DNA of 64,000 bases from Microbacteriaceae bacterium (GCA_009780695.1 WQZN01000008.1:50738-114737); one strand, 5' to 3'; shown: positions 16,466 to 28,016, counted from the stretch's first letter. Notes: generated from the letters alone by a model not told the origin. Numbers and translations are program-made.

Positions 16466-16479
16466 ACTCTCAGTATGAC
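16461..16479. promoter_or_regulatory. Palindromic operator of the toxin-antitoxin operon
   Basis: GTCATACT-CTC-AGTATGAC: perfect 8-bp arms with a 3-nt centre. It covers both the antitoxin start codon (16465-16463) and the minus-strand CATACT box (16477-16472). Its size and place fit a ribbon-helix-helix autorepressor site on a leaderless transcript. Confidence 0.75.
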
Positions 16480-16504
16480 TCACGGGTGTCGCTGCCGGGT
16501 CGGG

Positions 16505-16774
16505 TCAGGAGCCCTTCTGGGGCCGTTCCGACTTCGGCAGGTGTCTGCGCTCGGAACGGCTGAGCTGCGTGGCCCCGGGCAGACCCTTCGGGGGCCGCCC
16601 GCTGTACCAGAGCCCGGTCTCCTCGAACCACTGCAGCTTGCGATGGTGTTCGTCCAGCGCCGTGCGCACGGCGATCTTGATGACACCGTAGAGCGCCCAC
16701 ATGACGAAGGCGATCACGACGAGGTAGAACAACCAGCCCGAAAACAGACCGGTGATGAGAACCCACTGGCGCAC
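16505..16774 (-). CDS. Small membrane protein, hypothetical (89 aa)
   Basis: One strong N-terminal membrane segment (WLFYLVVIAFVMWALYGVIKIAV) is followed by a charged helical and basic tail (DEHHRKLQWFEETGLWYSGRPPKGLPG...SERPQKGS). I do not recognise the family. GTG start at 16774 with CGGAGC as ribosome-binding site. It lies between the gatB terminator and the toxin-antitoxin operon, on the same strand as both. Confidence 0.7.
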   Translation of the reverse strand: MRQWVLITGLFSGWLFYLVVIAFVMWALYGVIKIAVRTALDEHHRKLQWFEETGLWYSGRPPKGLPGATQLSRSERRHLPKSERPQKGS

Positions 16775-16814
16775 GATGCTCCGTTCCCGACTGAGGTGAT
16801 CTCAACCTAGCGCC

Positions 16815-16848
16815 AAGAAAGGCCTGAGCGGATGCCCAGGCCTTTCTT
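16815..16848 (-). terminator. Intrinsic terminator of the gatCAB operon
   Basis: Perfect 12-bp stem AAGAAAGGCCTG / CAGGCCTTTCTT with a 10-nt loop, 16 nt after the gatB stop. Read on the minus strand, the descending arm ends in CTTTCTT, which supplies a short T-rich tail. Confidence 0.88.
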
Positions 16849-16863
16849 ACTTTCAACCGGTCG

Positions 16864-18363
16864 CTACTGCGCCGCGCGCTCCAGCACGAGCTCGCGCACG
16901 CGCGCGGCGTCGGCCTGGCCCTTCATGGCCTTCATGACCGCGCCGATCACGGCGCCGGCGGCCTGCACTTTGCCGTCCTTGATCTTTTCGAGCACGTCGG
17001 GCTGGGCCGCGAGCGCCTCGTCGATGGCCGCGATGAGCGCGCCGTCGTCGGAGACGACCTTGAGGCCGCGCTTCTCCACGACCTCGGCCGGCGAGCCCTC
17101 CCCCGCGACGACGCCCTCGAGCGCCTGGCGGGCGAGGCGGTCGGTGAGGTCGCCGCTCGCGACGAGAGCCGAGAGCTGCGCGACATCCGTCGGGGCCACC
17201 AGCGTGGCGACGCCGACGCCCTGGGCGTTGGCGATGCGGGTGAGCTCGCCCGTCCACCACTTGCGGGCATCCGCCGGGCTCGCGCCCGCCGCGACCGTCT
17301 GCTCGACGATGTCGAGCAGCTCGCCGTTGACGACGTCCTGGAACTCGAGCTTCGTGAAGCCCCATGCATCGCGCAGACGCGCGTTGCGCTCGGCCGGCGG
17401 CTCGGGCAGCGACGCGCGCAACTCCTCGACCCAGTCGCGGCTCGGGGCGACCGGCACGAGGTCGGGCTCGGGGAAGTAACGGTAGTCGTCGGCGTCCGAC
17501 TTGGGGCGGCCGGCGCTCGTCGTGCCGCTGTCCTCGTGCCAGTGGCGCGTCTCCTGCGTGATCGAGCCGCCCGCCTCGAGGATCGCGGCCTGACGCTGGA
17601 TCTCGTAGCGCACCGCACGCTCGACCGAGCGCAGTGAGTTGACGTTCTTGGTCTCGGTGCGGGTGCCGAGCTTGGTCTCGCCGCGGCGACGCAGCGACAC
17701 GTTCGCGTCGCAGCGGATGTTGCCCTCCTCCATGCGCGCGTTCGAGACGCCGAGCGCCCGGACGATGTCGCGCACGGCCGAGACATACGCGCGACCGATC
17801 TCGGGGGCATCCGCCTCGGCGCCCTCGATGATCTTCGTGACGATCTCGACGAGCGGCACGCCGCCGCGGTTGAAGTCGACGAGCGAGTAGTCGGCGCCCT
17901 GGATGCGGCCGGTGGCGCCGCCCATGTGCGTGAGCTTGCCGGCGTCCTCCTCCATGTGGGCGCGCTCGATGAGCACCGTGACCTCGCGGCCCGACTCGAG
18001 CTCGAGCGTGAGCGAGCCGTCGAAGGCGATCGGCTCGTCGTACTGCGAGGTCTGGAAGTTCTTCGAGGTGTCGGGGTAGAAGTAGTTCTTCCGCGCGAAG
18101 CGGCAGTTCTCCGCGATCTCGCAGCCGAGGGCGAGGCCGAGGCGGATGCTCGACTCGATCGCCTTCCTGTTCACCTGCGGCAGGCCGCCGGGCAGGCCGA
18201 GGCAGGTCGGGCACGTGTTCGTGTTGGCGCCCTCGCCGAAGGCGTTCGCGCAGCCGCAGAACATCTTCGTCTTGGTGTTCAGCTCGACGTGCACCTCGAA
18301 GCCGAGCACCGGCTCGAAGAGCTCGAGCGCCTTGTCGAAGTCGAGCAGCTTGTCCTTCGCCAT
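16864..18363 (-). CDS. gatB: Asp-tRNA(Asn)/Glu-tRNA(Gln) amidotransferase subunit B
   Basis: 499 aa. Subunit of GatCAB that binds the mischarged tRNA and phosphorylates its Glu or Asp side chain before amidation. The opening signature [19 protein letters not shown], the [10 protein letters not shown] zinc-type cysteines, [23 protein letters not shown] and the C-terminal YqeY-like domain ([16 protein letters not shown]) are all present. The ATG overlaps the gatA stop by one base. It is the last gene of gatC-gatA-gatB. Confidence 0.97.
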   Translation of the reverse strand: MAKDKLLDFDKALELFEPVLGFEVHVELNTKTKMFCGCANAFGEGANTNTCPTCLGLPGGLPQVNRKAIESSIRLGLALGCEIAENCRFARKNYFYPDTSKNFQTSQYDEPIAFDGSLTLELESGREVTVLIERAHMEEDAGKLTHMGGATGRIQGADYSLVDFNRGGVPLVEIVTKIIEGAEADAPEIGRAYVSAVRDIVRALGVSNARMEEGNIRCDANVSLRRRGETKLGTRTETKNVNSLRSVERAVRYEIQRQAAILEAGGSITQETRHWHEDSGTTSAGRPKSDADDYRYFPEPDLVPVAPSRDWVEELRASLPEPPAERNARLRDAWGFTKLEFQDVVNGELLDIVEQTVAAGASPADARKWWTGELTRIANAQGVGVATLVAPTDVAQLSALVASGDLTDRLARQALEGVVAGEGSPAEVVEKRGLKVVSDDGALIAAIDEALAAQPDVLEKIKDGKVQAAGAVIGAVMKAMKGQADAARVRELVLERAAQ

Positions 18364-19889
18364 CAGCGGGTGACCTCCGTAAGTAGCGGTGCCTGGCTCA
18401 AGAGGCTGTGGCCCCAGGCATCCTCGAGCAGCGTTTCGATGGCGGCGCCGACCTCGTAGAGGCGCGCGTCCTGGTGGGCGGGTGCGAGGATCTGCAGGCC
18501 GGTGGGCAGGCCGTCTTCCGGCGCGAGGCCCATGGGGATGGACATGCCGGGGATGCCGGCGAGGTTCGCCGGGATCGTCGTCACGTCGTTCAGGTACATG
18601 GCGAGCGGGTCGTTCACGAGCGAGCCGAGCTCGAACGCGGTCGTCGGCGCCGCGGGGCTGATGACGACGTCGGCTTGCGCGAACGCTGTGGCGAAGTCCT
18701 GCTGGATCAGCGTGCGGACCTTCTGCGCACTGCCGTAGTAGGCGTCGTAGTAGCCCGCCGAGAGCGCGTAGGTGCCGAGGATGATGCGGCGCTTCACCTC
18801 GGCGCCGAAGCCGGCGTCGCGGGTGGCGCTCATGACGTGCTCGACGGTGACCGGGCCGGCCTCGGGCTTGACGCGCAGGCCGAAGCGCACGGAGTCCATG
18901 CGGGCGAGATTGCTGGATGCCTCGGCCGGCAGGATCAAGTAGTAGGCCGCGACCGCGTACTCGAAGCTCGGCGCCGCGACCTCGACGACCTCGGCACCCG
19001 CTGCGGTGAGCGCGGCCACGGTCTCGTCGAAGCGCTGCTTGACGCCGGCCTGGAAGCCGCCGCCCTCGCCCGAGAGCTCCTTGACGACGGCGACCTTGAG
19101 GCCTTTGAGGCCATCGCCTGCCGCACCGCGGCGCGCGGCATCCGCCATCGACGGCCACGCGTTGCCGAGCGACGTCGAGTCGAGCGGGTCGTGGCCGCCG
19201 ATCACGTCGTGCAGCAGCGCCGCGTCGAGCACGCTGCGGCTCACGGGGCCGACCTGGTCGAGCGAGCTCGCGAGGGCGATCGCGCCGTAGCGCGAGACGC
19301 CGCCGTAGGTCGGCTTGACGCCCACCGAGCCGGTGACGGCCGCGGGCTGGCGGATGCTCCCGCCGGTGTCCGAGCCGATCGCGAGCGGCGCCTCGAAGGC
19401 CGAGACGGCGGCCGAGGAACCGCCGCCGGAGCCGCCGGGCGTACGGCTCAGGTCCCACGGGTTGTGCGAGGGGCCGTAGGCCGAGTGCTCGGTCGACGAG
19501 CCCATGGCGAACTCGTCCATGTTGGTCTTGCCGAGCGGCACGAGGTCGGCGCCGCGCAGGCGCGCGACGACGGTCGCGTCGTACGGGGGCACCCAGCCCT
19601 CGAGGATCTTCGAGCCCGAGGTCGACGGCATGTCCTGCGTGGCGAGCACGTCCTTGATGGCGATCGGGACGCCGGCCAGCGCGCCGAGCGGCTCGCCGGC
19701 TGCGCGGCGCGCGTCGATCGCGGCGGCGGTCTCCAGCGCGTGCTCGCTGACGTGCAGGAAGGCGTGGACGTCGCCGTCGACCGCGGCGATGCGATCGAGG
19801 TGCGCCTGGGTGGCCTCGACACTCGACACCTCGCGGGCGGCGAGTCGGGATGCCAGTTCGGCGGCGGAGAGCTTGATCAGGTCAGACAT
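18363..19889 (-). CDS. gatA: Asp-tRNA(Asn)/Glu-tRNA(Gln) amidotransferase subunit A
   Basis: 508 aa amidase-signature enzyme that releases ammonia from glutamine for GatB. The Ser-cisSer-Lys triad can be placed as Lys79 (PIAIKDV), Ser154 ([10 protein letters not shown]) and Ser178 ([11 protein letters not shown]), the numbering known from other GatA proteins. Length is typical. It begins 4 nt after the gatC stop and ends overlapping gatB. The complex makes Gln-tRNA and/or Asn-tRNA in organisms lacking the direct synthetases. Confidence 0.97.
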   Translation of the reverse strand: MSDLIKLSAAELASRLAAREVSSVEATQAHLDRIAAVDGDVHAFLHVSEHALETAAAIDARRAAGEPLGALAGVPIAIKDVLATQDMPSTSGSKILEGWVPPYDATVVARLRGADLVPLGKTNMDEFAMGSSTEHSAYGPSHNPWDLSRTPGGSGGGSSAAVSAFEAPLAIGSDTGGSIRQPAAVTGSVGVKPTYGGVSRYGAIALASSLDQVGPVSRSVLDAALLHDVIGGHDPLDSTSLGNAWPSMADAARRGAAGDGLKGLKVAVVKELSGEGGGFQAGVKQRFDETVAALTAAGAEVVEVAAPSFEYAVAAYYLILPAEASSNLARMDSVRFGLRVKPEAGPVTVEHVMSATRDAGFGAEVKRRIILGTYALSAGYYDAYYGSAQKVRTLIQQDFATAFAQADVVISPAAPTTAFELGSLVNDPLAMYLNDVTTIPANLAGIPGMSIPMGLAPEDGLPTGLQILAPAHQDARLYEVGAAIETLLEDAWGHSLLSQAPLLTEVTR

Positions 19890-19893
19890 CCGC

Positions 19894-20193
19894 TTACTGC
19901 TCCTCGTCCAGGATGGCGGCGACCTTGAACCGGTCGCCCTCGCGCTCGGGGGCGCCCGACAGCGCCTGCTCCACAGTCAGCGACGGGCGCACCTCGTCGT
20001 CGCGGAACACGTTCTGCAGCGGGATCGGGTGGCTCGTGGCGACCACGTCCGGGGTGGCGACCTCGGACACCTTCGCGATGCTGTCGACGATCTTCGCCAG
20101 TTCACCGGTCAGGCTCTCGAGCTCGGCCTCGGACAGATCGATGCGGGCGAGACCCGCGAGGTGGCGCACCAGATCGGTGCTGATTTCAGACAT
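19894..20193 (-). CDS. gatC: Asp-tRNA(Asn)/Glu-tRNA(Gln) amidotransferase subunit C
   Basis: 99 aa small subunit that wraps around GatA and stabilises the complex. [39 protein letters not shown] is the typical N-terminal helical part, and [34 protein letters not shown] the typical C-terminal half. The ATG at 20193 has GGAG 4 nt before it. The promoter is TAGACT on minus (20236-20231), leaving a leader of about 30 nt. The track's longer version runs into the promoter. Confidence 0.95.
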   Translation of the reverse strand: MSEISTDLVRHLAGLARIDLSEAELESLTGELAKIVDSIAKVSEVATPDVVATSHPIPLQNVFRDDEVRPSLTVEQALSGAPEREGDRFKVAAILDEEQ

Positions 20194-20230
20194 GCGGCTC
20201 CGTCGAATCATCGGGCGGGTTACTGCGCCC

Positions 20231-20236
20231 AGTCTA
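20231..20236 (-). promoter_or_regulatory. -10 box of the gatCAB operon
   Basis: Minus-strand TAGACT followed by GGGCGC. The same 12 nt (TAGACTGGGCGC) occur in the divergent promoter at 1361-1372. Here the transcript would start about 30 nt before gatC, which has its own ribosome-binding site. Confidence 0.55.
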
Positions 20237-20326
20237 TTTTGTGCGCAAAACGAAGTCCGAATCCCAGATCCGCGCCGTGCGGAGCGGCGCCCCGTGCCCG
20301 CCGCGCGCGTGCCCGATGATCGAGGC

Positions 20327-20929
20327 ATGCAGAGCAGTCGGCTCGAGGCGTTCAGCGACGGTGTGCTGGCGATCATCATCACGATCATGGTGCTCGAACT
20401 GAAGCTGCCGACCGACGGGCACTCGTTCGCGCAGCTGTGGCACGCTACCGGCGCCGGGCTGCTGACCTACCTGCTCACCTTCGTGTACGTCGGCATCTAC
20501 TGGTCGAACCACCACCATCTCTTCCAGGTGGTGCGCCGCGTCGACGGGCGCGTGCTCTGGGCGAACCTGCACCTGCTGTTCTGGCTCTCGCTCTTCCCGC
20601 TGACGCAGCGCTGGCTCGACGAGTCGTCGATCGCCCGCGATCCGACCGTCGTCTACGGCGTCAACCTGCTGGCCGCCGCGGTCGCCTACTTCCTGCTTCA
20701 GCAGGCGATCTTCCGCACACCGACGGGCAGCGAGCTGCGCGAGGCGCTCGGCCGTGACCTCAAGGGCAAGCTCTCGCCCGTGTTGTACCTCGCCGGCATC
20801 GCGCTCGCCTTCGTGGCGCCGTGGGCCGGCCTGGTGCCCGCCGTCGTCGTCGCGCTGGTCTGGCTCGTGCCCGACCGCCGGGTGGAGCGCTACGTGCAAC
20901 GGCTGCCGGGAGAAGAGCCGCCGAAATGA
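20327..20929 (+). CDS. TMEM175/DUF1211 family putative potassium channel
   Basis: 200 aa with about six membrane helices. The N-terminal RLEAFSDGVLAIIITIMVLEL is the TMEM175 signature in helix 1 (FSDG then a conserved Thr and hydrophobic gate residues). Bacterial members form tetrameric potassium channels. YWSNHHHLF is also typical of the family. The ATG at 20327 is preferred over the track's GTG-type start at 19913, which overlaps gatC. It overlaps the next gene by 4 nt (ATGA). Confidence 0.88.
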   Translation: MQSSRLEAFSDGVLAIIITIMVLELKLPTDGHSFAQLWHATGAGLLTYLLTFVYVGIYWSNHHHLFQVVRRVDGRVLWANLHLLFWLSLFPLTQRWLDESSIARDPTVVYGVNLLAAAVAYFLLQQAIFRTPTGSELREALGRDLKGKLSPVLYLAGIALAFVAPWAGLVPAVVVALVWLVPDRRVERYVQRLPGEEPPK

Positions 20930-21351
20930 AGCTGACTCAGGCGGAGGCACGATCGCGGCTGGGTACCGCGCGGGTCGCCCGGCTGGCGACCCTGAGTGGC
21001 GGCGGCGCCCCGCACCTGGTGCCGATCACATTCGCGCTCGACGGCGACGATCTCTACACCGCGGTCGACCACAAGCCGAAGACGACCAGGCGGCTGCGCC
21101 GGCTCGACGACATCGCGGCGGATCCGCGCGTCGCGGTGCTCGCCGATCAGTACCGCGAGGACTGGGACGCGCTCTGGTGGGTCCGCGTCGAGGGACGGGC
21201 GACGGTGATCACGGATGCCGGTGCGATGCGGCGCCCCGTCGACGCCCTCGTCGAGCGTTATGAGCAATATCGCGCGCAGCGCCCGCTCGGCCCGGTCATC
21301 GCGATCCGGATCGAGCGCTGGACAGGGTGGGCGGCTTCGGCGTTCAGGTGA
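20926..21351 (+). CDS. PPOX-class F420-dependent oxidoreductase-like protein
   Basis: 141 aa split beta-barrel flavin/deazaflavin-binding fold. RLGTARVARLATLSGGGAPHLVPITFALDGDDLYTAVDHKPK is the characteristic first half (TIGR03668-like), and WWVRVEGRATVI follows. F420 rather than FMN is inferred from the subfamily pattern common in actinobacteria. The ATG overlaps the channel gene stop (ATGA). It converges on ligA with an 18-nt gap. Confidence 0.85.
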   Translation: MKLTQAEARSRLGTARVARLATLSGGGAPHLVPITFALDGDDLYTAVDHKPKTTRRLRRLDDIAADPRVAVLADQYREDWDALWWVRVEGRATVITDAGAMRRPVDALVERYEQYRAQRPLGPVIAIRIERWTGWAASAFR

Positions 21352-21369
21352 TCGGCGCGGCTTCTCGAC

Positions 21370-23739
<2,370 letters not shown>

Positions 23740-23798
23740 CTAGCGAGAGCCGCCGACATCCCGTCCCGGCTTCTCGGCCCCGGTGACGAACCGCCCGA

Positions 23799-23869
23799 AC
23801 GCACAGCTCGCGTGTCTTCGGGTTCGCGCCAGCCGCCGACCGCAACCCATACGCACCGCTCGCGTGCGT
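23799..23869. repeat. Pair of related imperfect palindromes between ligA and the kinase gene
   Basis: ACGCACAGCTCGCGTGTCT (23799-23817) and ACGCACCGCTCGCGTGCGT (23851-23869) are two similar 19-mers 52 bp apart. The second has 6-bp arms (ACGCAC / GTGCGT). They lie in the 176-nt gap upstream of ligA and downstream of the minus-strand kinase gene. Function unknown; REP-like elements or operator copies are possible. Confidence 0.4.
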
Positions 23870-23906
23870 CTCGGCCGCGCGCGCATCGGGCCGCATCGCG
23901 AGCGGC

Positions 23907-24644
23907 CTACGTCGCGTCCCAGAGGGCGCGGTAGTAGGCGATGCGCTGCTCGTCGCGTGCGACGCCGTAGGTGTCGAAGAACAACGGCTCCCATCCGTCG
24001 CCGTAGTTCCAGCCGAGGCTCATCGAGGCGACGGCGAGGTCGGCCCAGCGGTCGGCGGCGCCGACGCGGCCGGCATCGACGATGGCGGCGAAGCGGCCGG
24101 ATGCCCCGATGAGGGTGTTCGGCGAGCACGGGTCGCCGTGGCACACCACGAGCCGATCGATCGGCGGCGCCTCGCGCAGGGCATCCGGCACGACCCTGCC
24201 GTTCTCCGCGGCGGTCGCGACCCGCGCGTCGACGGACCACGTGAACGGGCAGGATGCCGCGTCCAGTGTCTCGTGCAGCAGCCGCAGCCCCGACGCGATG
24301 GCGCGCACGGCGGTCTCGGGCTCCGCCTTCCAGGGCGCGGCCACGGCCGAGAGCCCGTCGAGCGCCGCCGTCGCGAGCCACTCGCCGCGCTCGTCGCCGC
24401 CGAAGCCGACCACGCGCGGCGCGGGGAATCGACCCTGCAGCCACCCGAGCCGTTCGCGCTCGGCGGCGAGCGACTCGATCGAGCCGGCCGGGTCCCACTT
24501 GAGGAACACCGGGCCGCTCGCGGCGTCGACGCGGTAGGTGAGACCGCCGACCTCGTTGGCCCACGCCAGTTCGAGCGGCGCGCCCGCTGCGAACTCGAGC
24601 ACGGCCTCGGGGACGGCCGGAAGGCCCGCCAGCGCCCTGCTCAC
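23907..24644 (-). CDS. Aminoglycoside phosphotransferase-fold kinase, APH(3')-like
   Basis: 245 aa. The N-lobe has a lysine-bearing strand (GPVFLKWDPAG) and an ERERLGWL helix. The catalytic loop is VCHGDPCSPNTLI (His-Gly-Asp, then Asn), and the metal-binding stretch is IVDAGRVGAADRWADLA, as in APH(3') enzymes. The family includes resistance enzymes and housekeeping small-molecule kinases; nothing in the neighbourhood (mnmA upstream, no mobile elements) points to acquired resistance. GTG start at 24644, 7 nt after the mnmA stop, so it is probably co-transcribed. Confidence 0.8.
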   Translation of the reverse strand: MSRALAGLPAVPEAVLEFAAGAPLELAWANEVGGLTYRVDAASGPVFLKWDPAGSIESLAAERERLGWLQGRFPAPRVVGFGGDERGEWLATAALDGLSAVAAPWKAEPETAVRAIASGLRLLHETLDAASCPFTWSVDARVATAAENGRVVPDALREAPPIDRLVVCHGDPCSPNTLIGASGRFAAIVDAGRVGAADRWADLAVASMSLGWNYGDGWEPLFFDTYGVARDEQRIAYYRALWDAT

Positions 24645-24651
24645 GCCGCGC

Positions 24652-25758
24652 CTACGCCGAGACCGGCACAGCGCTGACCGTGCGGTCGATCGTGGTCTGC
24701 CCGAGCACGCGCGTGCCGACGTAGACGACCGCGGTCTGGCCCGGCGCGACGCCGTTCAGCGGGGCCTCGGGGGTTATCACGAGCTCACCGTCGCGCACGA
24801 CGGCGATGGCGGGAACGGGGTTGGCGTGCGCGCGGATCTGCACCTCGCACGCGAACGGCGTCTGAGGCTCGGACGGCGCGCGGCCCGCCCAGGTGAAGCG
24901 CGCGCCGGCGATCTCGGCGATGTCGAGCGCCTCCTTCGGGCCGACCACGACGGTGTTGGTGGCGGGCTTCACCTCGAGCACGAAGCGCGGGCGCCCGTCC
25001 GCGGCGGGCACGGTCAGGTTCAGGCCGCGCCGCTGGCCCACGGTGTAGCCGTGCGCACCCTGGTGCGACCCGACGACGTCGCCCGAACGGTCGACGATGT
25101 CGCCATTGGAGATGCCGACGTGCTCGCCGAGCCAGCCGCGGGTGTCGCCGTCGGGGATGAAGCAGATGTCGTGCGAGTCGGGCTTCGACGCGACCGAGAA
25201 GCCGCGGGCCTCGGCCTCGGCGCGCACCTCGGCCTTCGACGGCGTCGCGCCGAGCGGGAACATCGCGTGCTCGAGCTGCTCGGCCGTGAGCACGCCGAGC
25301 ACATAGCTCTGGTCCTTGGCCCAGGCGGCGGCGCGGTGCAGTTCCCTGTTCCCGGCCGCGTCGGTCAGAACCGTGGCGTAGTGGCCCGTGACGACCGCGT
25401 CGAAGCCGAGGGCGAGCGCCTTCTCGAGCAGCGCGGCGAACTTGATGCGCTCGTTGCAGCGCATGCACGGGTTGGGGGTGCGGCCGGCCTGGTACTCGGC
25501 GACGAAGTCGTCGACGACGTCGGCCTTGAACCGCTCGGAGAAGTCCCAGACGTAGAACGGGATGCCGATCAGGTCGGCGACGCGCCGGGCATCCATCGCG
25601 TCCTCGATGGTGCAGCAGCCGCGCGACCCCGTGCGCAGCGTGCCGGGCATGCGCGACAGGGCGAGATGCACGCCTACGACGTCGTGGCCGGCCTCCTTCG
25701 CGCGCGCGGCGGCGACGGCCGAGTCGACCCCACCGCTCATCGCCGCCAGAACACGCAT
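24652..25758 (-). CDS. mnmA: tRNA-specific 2-thiouridylase MnmA
   Basis: 368 aa enzyme making 2-thiouridine at wobble position 34 of Lys, Glu and Gln tRNAs. The PP-loop [12 protein letters not shown] is at residues 7-18. The catalytic cysteines are Cys98 in [12 protein letters not shown] and Cys199 in [11 protein letters not shown]. The C-terminal beta-barrel follows. Minus-strand TAGGCT, overlapping the stop codon of the upstream SRPBCC gene, lies 6 nt before the ATG (leaderless). The cysteine desulfurase at 26839-28002, on the same strand, is the likely sulfur source. Confidence 0.96.
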   Translation of the reverse strand: MRVLAAMSGGVDSAVAAARAKEAGHDVVGVHLALSRMPGTLRTGSRGCCTIEDAMDARRVADLIGIPFYVWDFSERFKADVVDDFVAEYQAGRTPNPCMRCNERIKFAALLEKALALGFDAVVTGHYATVLTDAAGNRELHRAAAWAKDQSYVLGVLTAEQLEHAMFPLGATPSKAEVRAEAEARGFSVASKPDSHDICFIPDGDTRGWLGEHVGISNGDIVDRSGDVVGSHQGAHGYTVGQRRGLNLTVPAADGRPRFVLEVKPATNTVVVGPKEALDIAEIAGARFTWAGRAPSEPQTPFACEVQIRAHANPVPAIAVVRDGELVITPEAPLNGVAPGQTAVVYVGTRVLGQTTIDRTVSAVPVSA

Positions 25759-25767
25759 GCCCCCAGC

Positions 25768-26244
25768 CTACGTAAGGCTGCTGACAACCGCCTCGAACTG
25801 GTTCAGCATGAGCTGCTCCATGTCGTTGTGGTGCACGAAGTGCTGCGTGACGAACATGCGGGTGCCCGTGCCGACCGGCTCGAACTCGACCGTCGCGTGC
25901 AGGAACTCGCTGCCGACGACGTCGTCGGCCGTGCGGGTGCCGTCGGTGAACACGAGCCGGTGCTGGGGCTCGACGGCGATGAACTGCAGGAAGCCGAAGC
26001 GGTAGGCGGCGCGCGCCCCGCCCGCGTCCTCCGTGTCGCCGCCTCCATCGAGCCGGTAGAGCGAGCGGCAGCGCGCTGCGAGCACGTGGTGCTCGAAGTG
26101 CGCGGGGGTGTCCGCCGGGCCGTACCACCGCTCGAGCAGCTCGCGTTCGGCGAAGCCGCGCCACGCCACGGCGGGCGGCACGGCCAGTGAGCCGACCGAG
26201 ACGATCGTGCCGGTCAGGATGTCGGTGTCGGCCAGGATCGGCAT
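25768..26244 (-). CDS. SRPBCC/AHSA1-like ligand-binding protein
   Basis: 158 aa. The START/SRPBCC helix-grip pattern is visible: AVPPAVAWRGFAERELLERWYGP, then FEHHVLAARCRSLYRL, VEPQHRLVFTDG and TVEFEPVGTGTRMFVTQHF, with the long C-terminal helix (MEQLMLNQFEAVVSSL). Ligand unknown. The ATG at 26244 follows a GAAAGG site. The 24 nt before it belong to the divergent spacer shared with the EXPERA gene. Confidence 0.83.
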   Translation of the reverse strand: MPILADTDILTGTIVSVGSLAVPPAVAWRGFAERELLERWYGPADTPAHFEHHVLAARCRSLYRLDGGGDTEDAGGARAAYRFGFLQFIAVEPQHRLVFTDGTRTADDVVGSEFLHATVEFEPVGTGTRMFVTQHFVHHNDMEQLMLNQFEAVVSSLT

Positions 26245-26324
26245 CGCACCCCTTTCTCGTTCCCGCGAATCTACCCTCGCTCGGGTCACGGGGCGCAAAC
26301 CCGCGACGGAGTATTTTCGCGAAT

Positions 26325-26855
26325 GTGACGACATCCGCACCGCAGGCCCGGACGGCGCAGAGGGCGAATCTCCGCATCGCGCAGCGGCCGTTCGACTTCG
26401 TCTTCCTGGTGGTCTTCGCCCTGTTCATCGTGACGAGCGTCATCAGCGACTCGGTCGAGGGGCTCGGCCTCGATCAGGTGGCCGACTCGCCGAACCTGCT
26501 CGTCCGCCTGAACTTCTGGTACGCGAGCAACTTCGACCCGCTGTACCAGTCGCACCCGCTCTGGCTGCGCTTCATCTCCGGCACCTCGGCGTTCGTCTAT
26601 ATCGTCTTCTACGTCGTGCTGCTGTTCGCGCTCGTGCGCGCCTGGAACTGGATCCAGCTGCCGTCCGTCATCTACGCGACGATGATCATCTCGCTCACCG
26701 GCATCCCGATCTTCGGCGTCGAGTTCTTCGGCCCGACGGGCCAGGCCACGCCCGACGCCGCCGTCTTCCTCGCCTTCAACCTGCCGTACATCGTCTTCCC
26801 GCTGCTCCTGCTGATCCGCATGCGGAAGCCGATGCCGTTCACCCGGCGGTGGTGA
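26325..26855 (+). CDS. EXPERA-domain (EBP/DUF2781-like) membrane protein
   Basis: 176 aa with four predicted membrane helices: FDFVFLVVFALFIVTSVISD, AFVYIVFYVVLLFALVRAW, YATMIISLTGIPIFGVEFF and LAFNLPYIVFPLLLLIRM. WYASNFDPLY and WLRFIS are typical of the emopamil-binding/TMEM97-like family. The bacterial role is unknown. A perfect TATTTT (26312-26317) lies 7 nt before the GTG at 26325, so it is leaderless. The track's start at 26187 is upstream of this promoter. The 3' end overlaps the convergent cysteine desulfurase gene by 17 nt. Confidence 0.84.
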   Translation: MTTSAPQARTAQRANLRIAQRPFDFVFLVVFALFIVTSVISDSVEGLGLDQVADSPNLLVRLNFWYASNFDPLYQSHPLWLRFISGTSAFVYIVFYVVLLFALVRAWNWIQLPSVIYATMIISLTGIPIFGVEFFGPTGQATPDAAVFLAFNLPYIVFPLLLLIRMRKPMPFTRRW

Positions 26856-28002
26856 GGCCGGCGCGGGCCGCCCTCTCGTAGGCGGCCGGCAGCGCGGCGA
26901 GGAACGCGTCGACGTCGGCCGCGGTCGTCGTGCGGCCGAGCGTGATGCGCAGGCACGAGGACGCCTCGGCCGGCGTGCGCCCCATCGCGAGCAGCACGTG
27001 CGACGGCTCGGGGATGCCGGCCTGGCACGCCGACCCCGTCGACACCGCGACGCCGGCCGCGTCGAGCAGGAACAGCAGCGAGTCGCCCTGCGCGCCGGGG
27101 AAGCTGAAGTGGGCGTTGGATGCCACGCGCCCGGCGCCCTCCGGGCCGGACAGCCGCGCCGCCGGCACGGTGGCCCGCACCCCCGCGATGAGCCGGTCGC
27201 GCAGCCCGGTGAGGCGCGCCCTCTCGGCCTCGAGGGCCGCGACCGAGGCCCGCGCGGCCGCCGCGAAGGACACGGCCGCCGCGACGTCCTGCGTGCCCGA
27301 GCGCACCCCCCGCTGCTGGCCGCCGCCGTGCTGCAGAGCCACCACGCGTGCCGTGCGCGAGAGCACGAGCGCCCCGATGCCGACGGGGCCGCCGATCTTG
27401 TGTGCCGAGACCGAGAGCGCGGCGGCGCCGAGCGAGCGGAAGTCGATCGGCACGTGGCCGTATGCGGCCACGGCGTCGAGGTGGAACGGCACGCCGGCCG
27501 CGGCGGCCGACGCGGCGAGAGCCGTGACCGGCTCGATCGCGCCGACCTCGTTGTTGACCCAGAGCGCGGAGGCGAGGGCCGCGGGGCCGGCGTCTGCGGC
27601 GAGCGCAGCGGCCCAGGCGTCCTCGTCGATCACGCCCTCGGCCGAGAGGCCGACCCACGACACCGTGGCGCCCTCATGGGCGACGAGCCACTCGACGGTG
27701 TCGAGGGTGGCGTGGTGCTCCCCCGCGGCGACGACGAGGCGCGCGGCATCCGACGCCCAGAACATGCCCTTGAGCGCGAGGTTGATCGCCTCGGTGCCGC
27801 CCGAGGTGAAGACGACTTCGATGGGGTCGCAGCCGAGCGTCTCGGCGATCGCCTCGCGCGCCTCCTCGAGGCGGCGGCGCGCCGCCTGGCCGGCCGCGTG
27901 GATCGACGACGGATTGCCGACCTCGCCCATGGCACGGGCATAGGCGTCGATCGCCTCCGGAAGCATCGGAGTGGTCGCCGCGTGATCCAGATAGACAACC
28001 AT
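26839..28002 (-). CDS. Cysteine desulfurase (IscS/NifS class I)
   Basis: 387 aa PLP enzyme that moves sulfur from cysteine to an active-site cysteine, feeding tRNA thiolation and Fe-S assembly. N-terminal YLDHAATTPMLPEAID, PLP lysine at Lys202 (SVSAHKIGGP), ring-stacking His in AGEHHATLD and catalytic Cys326 (VSTGSACQAGI) are visible. The usual DAVQ motif reads DAVA, so the glutamine near the PLP oxygen is missing. The ATG is 8 nt after minus-strand TACAGT, part of the shared divergent -10 element. MnmA downstream on the same strand is the likely acceptor pathway. Confidence 0.93.
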   Translation of the reverse strand: MVVYLDHAATTPMLPEAIDAYARAMGEVGNPSSIHAAGQAARRRLEEAREAIAETLGCDPIEVVFTSGGTEAINLALKGMFWASDAARLVVAAGEHHATLDTVEWLVAHEGATVSWVGLSAEGVIDEDAWAAALAADAGPAALASALWVNNEVGAIEPVTALAASAAAAGVPFHLDAVAAYGHVPIDFRSLGAAALSVSAHKIGGPVGIGALVLSRTARVVALQHGGGQQRGVRSGTQDVAAAVSFAAAARASVAALEAERARLTGLRDRLIAGVRATVPAARLSGPEGAGRVASNAHFSFPGAQGDSLLFLLDAAGVAVSTGSACQAGIPEPSHVLLAMGRTPAEASSCLRITLGRTTTAADVDAFLAALPAAYERAARAGLTTAG

Positions 28003-28009
28003 CGTTCAC

Positions 28010-28016
28010 TACTGTA
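28010..28016. promoter_or_regulatory. Bidirectional -10 element shared by cysteine desulfurase and glgX
   Basis: TACTGTA reads TACTGT on plus (28010-28015), 7 nt before the glgX ATG. It reads TACAGT on minus (28016-28011), 8 nt before the desulfurase ATG. The whole intergenic space is 20 nt, so both mRNAs should be nearly or fully leaderless and must compete for one polymerase site. Confidence 0.7.

Noticed and set aside
23907-24644. Acquired aminoglycoside resistance gene
   Set aside because: The APH fold is clear, but the context is chromosomal housekeeping with no mobile elements and the same base composition; many such kinases are not resistance enzymes.
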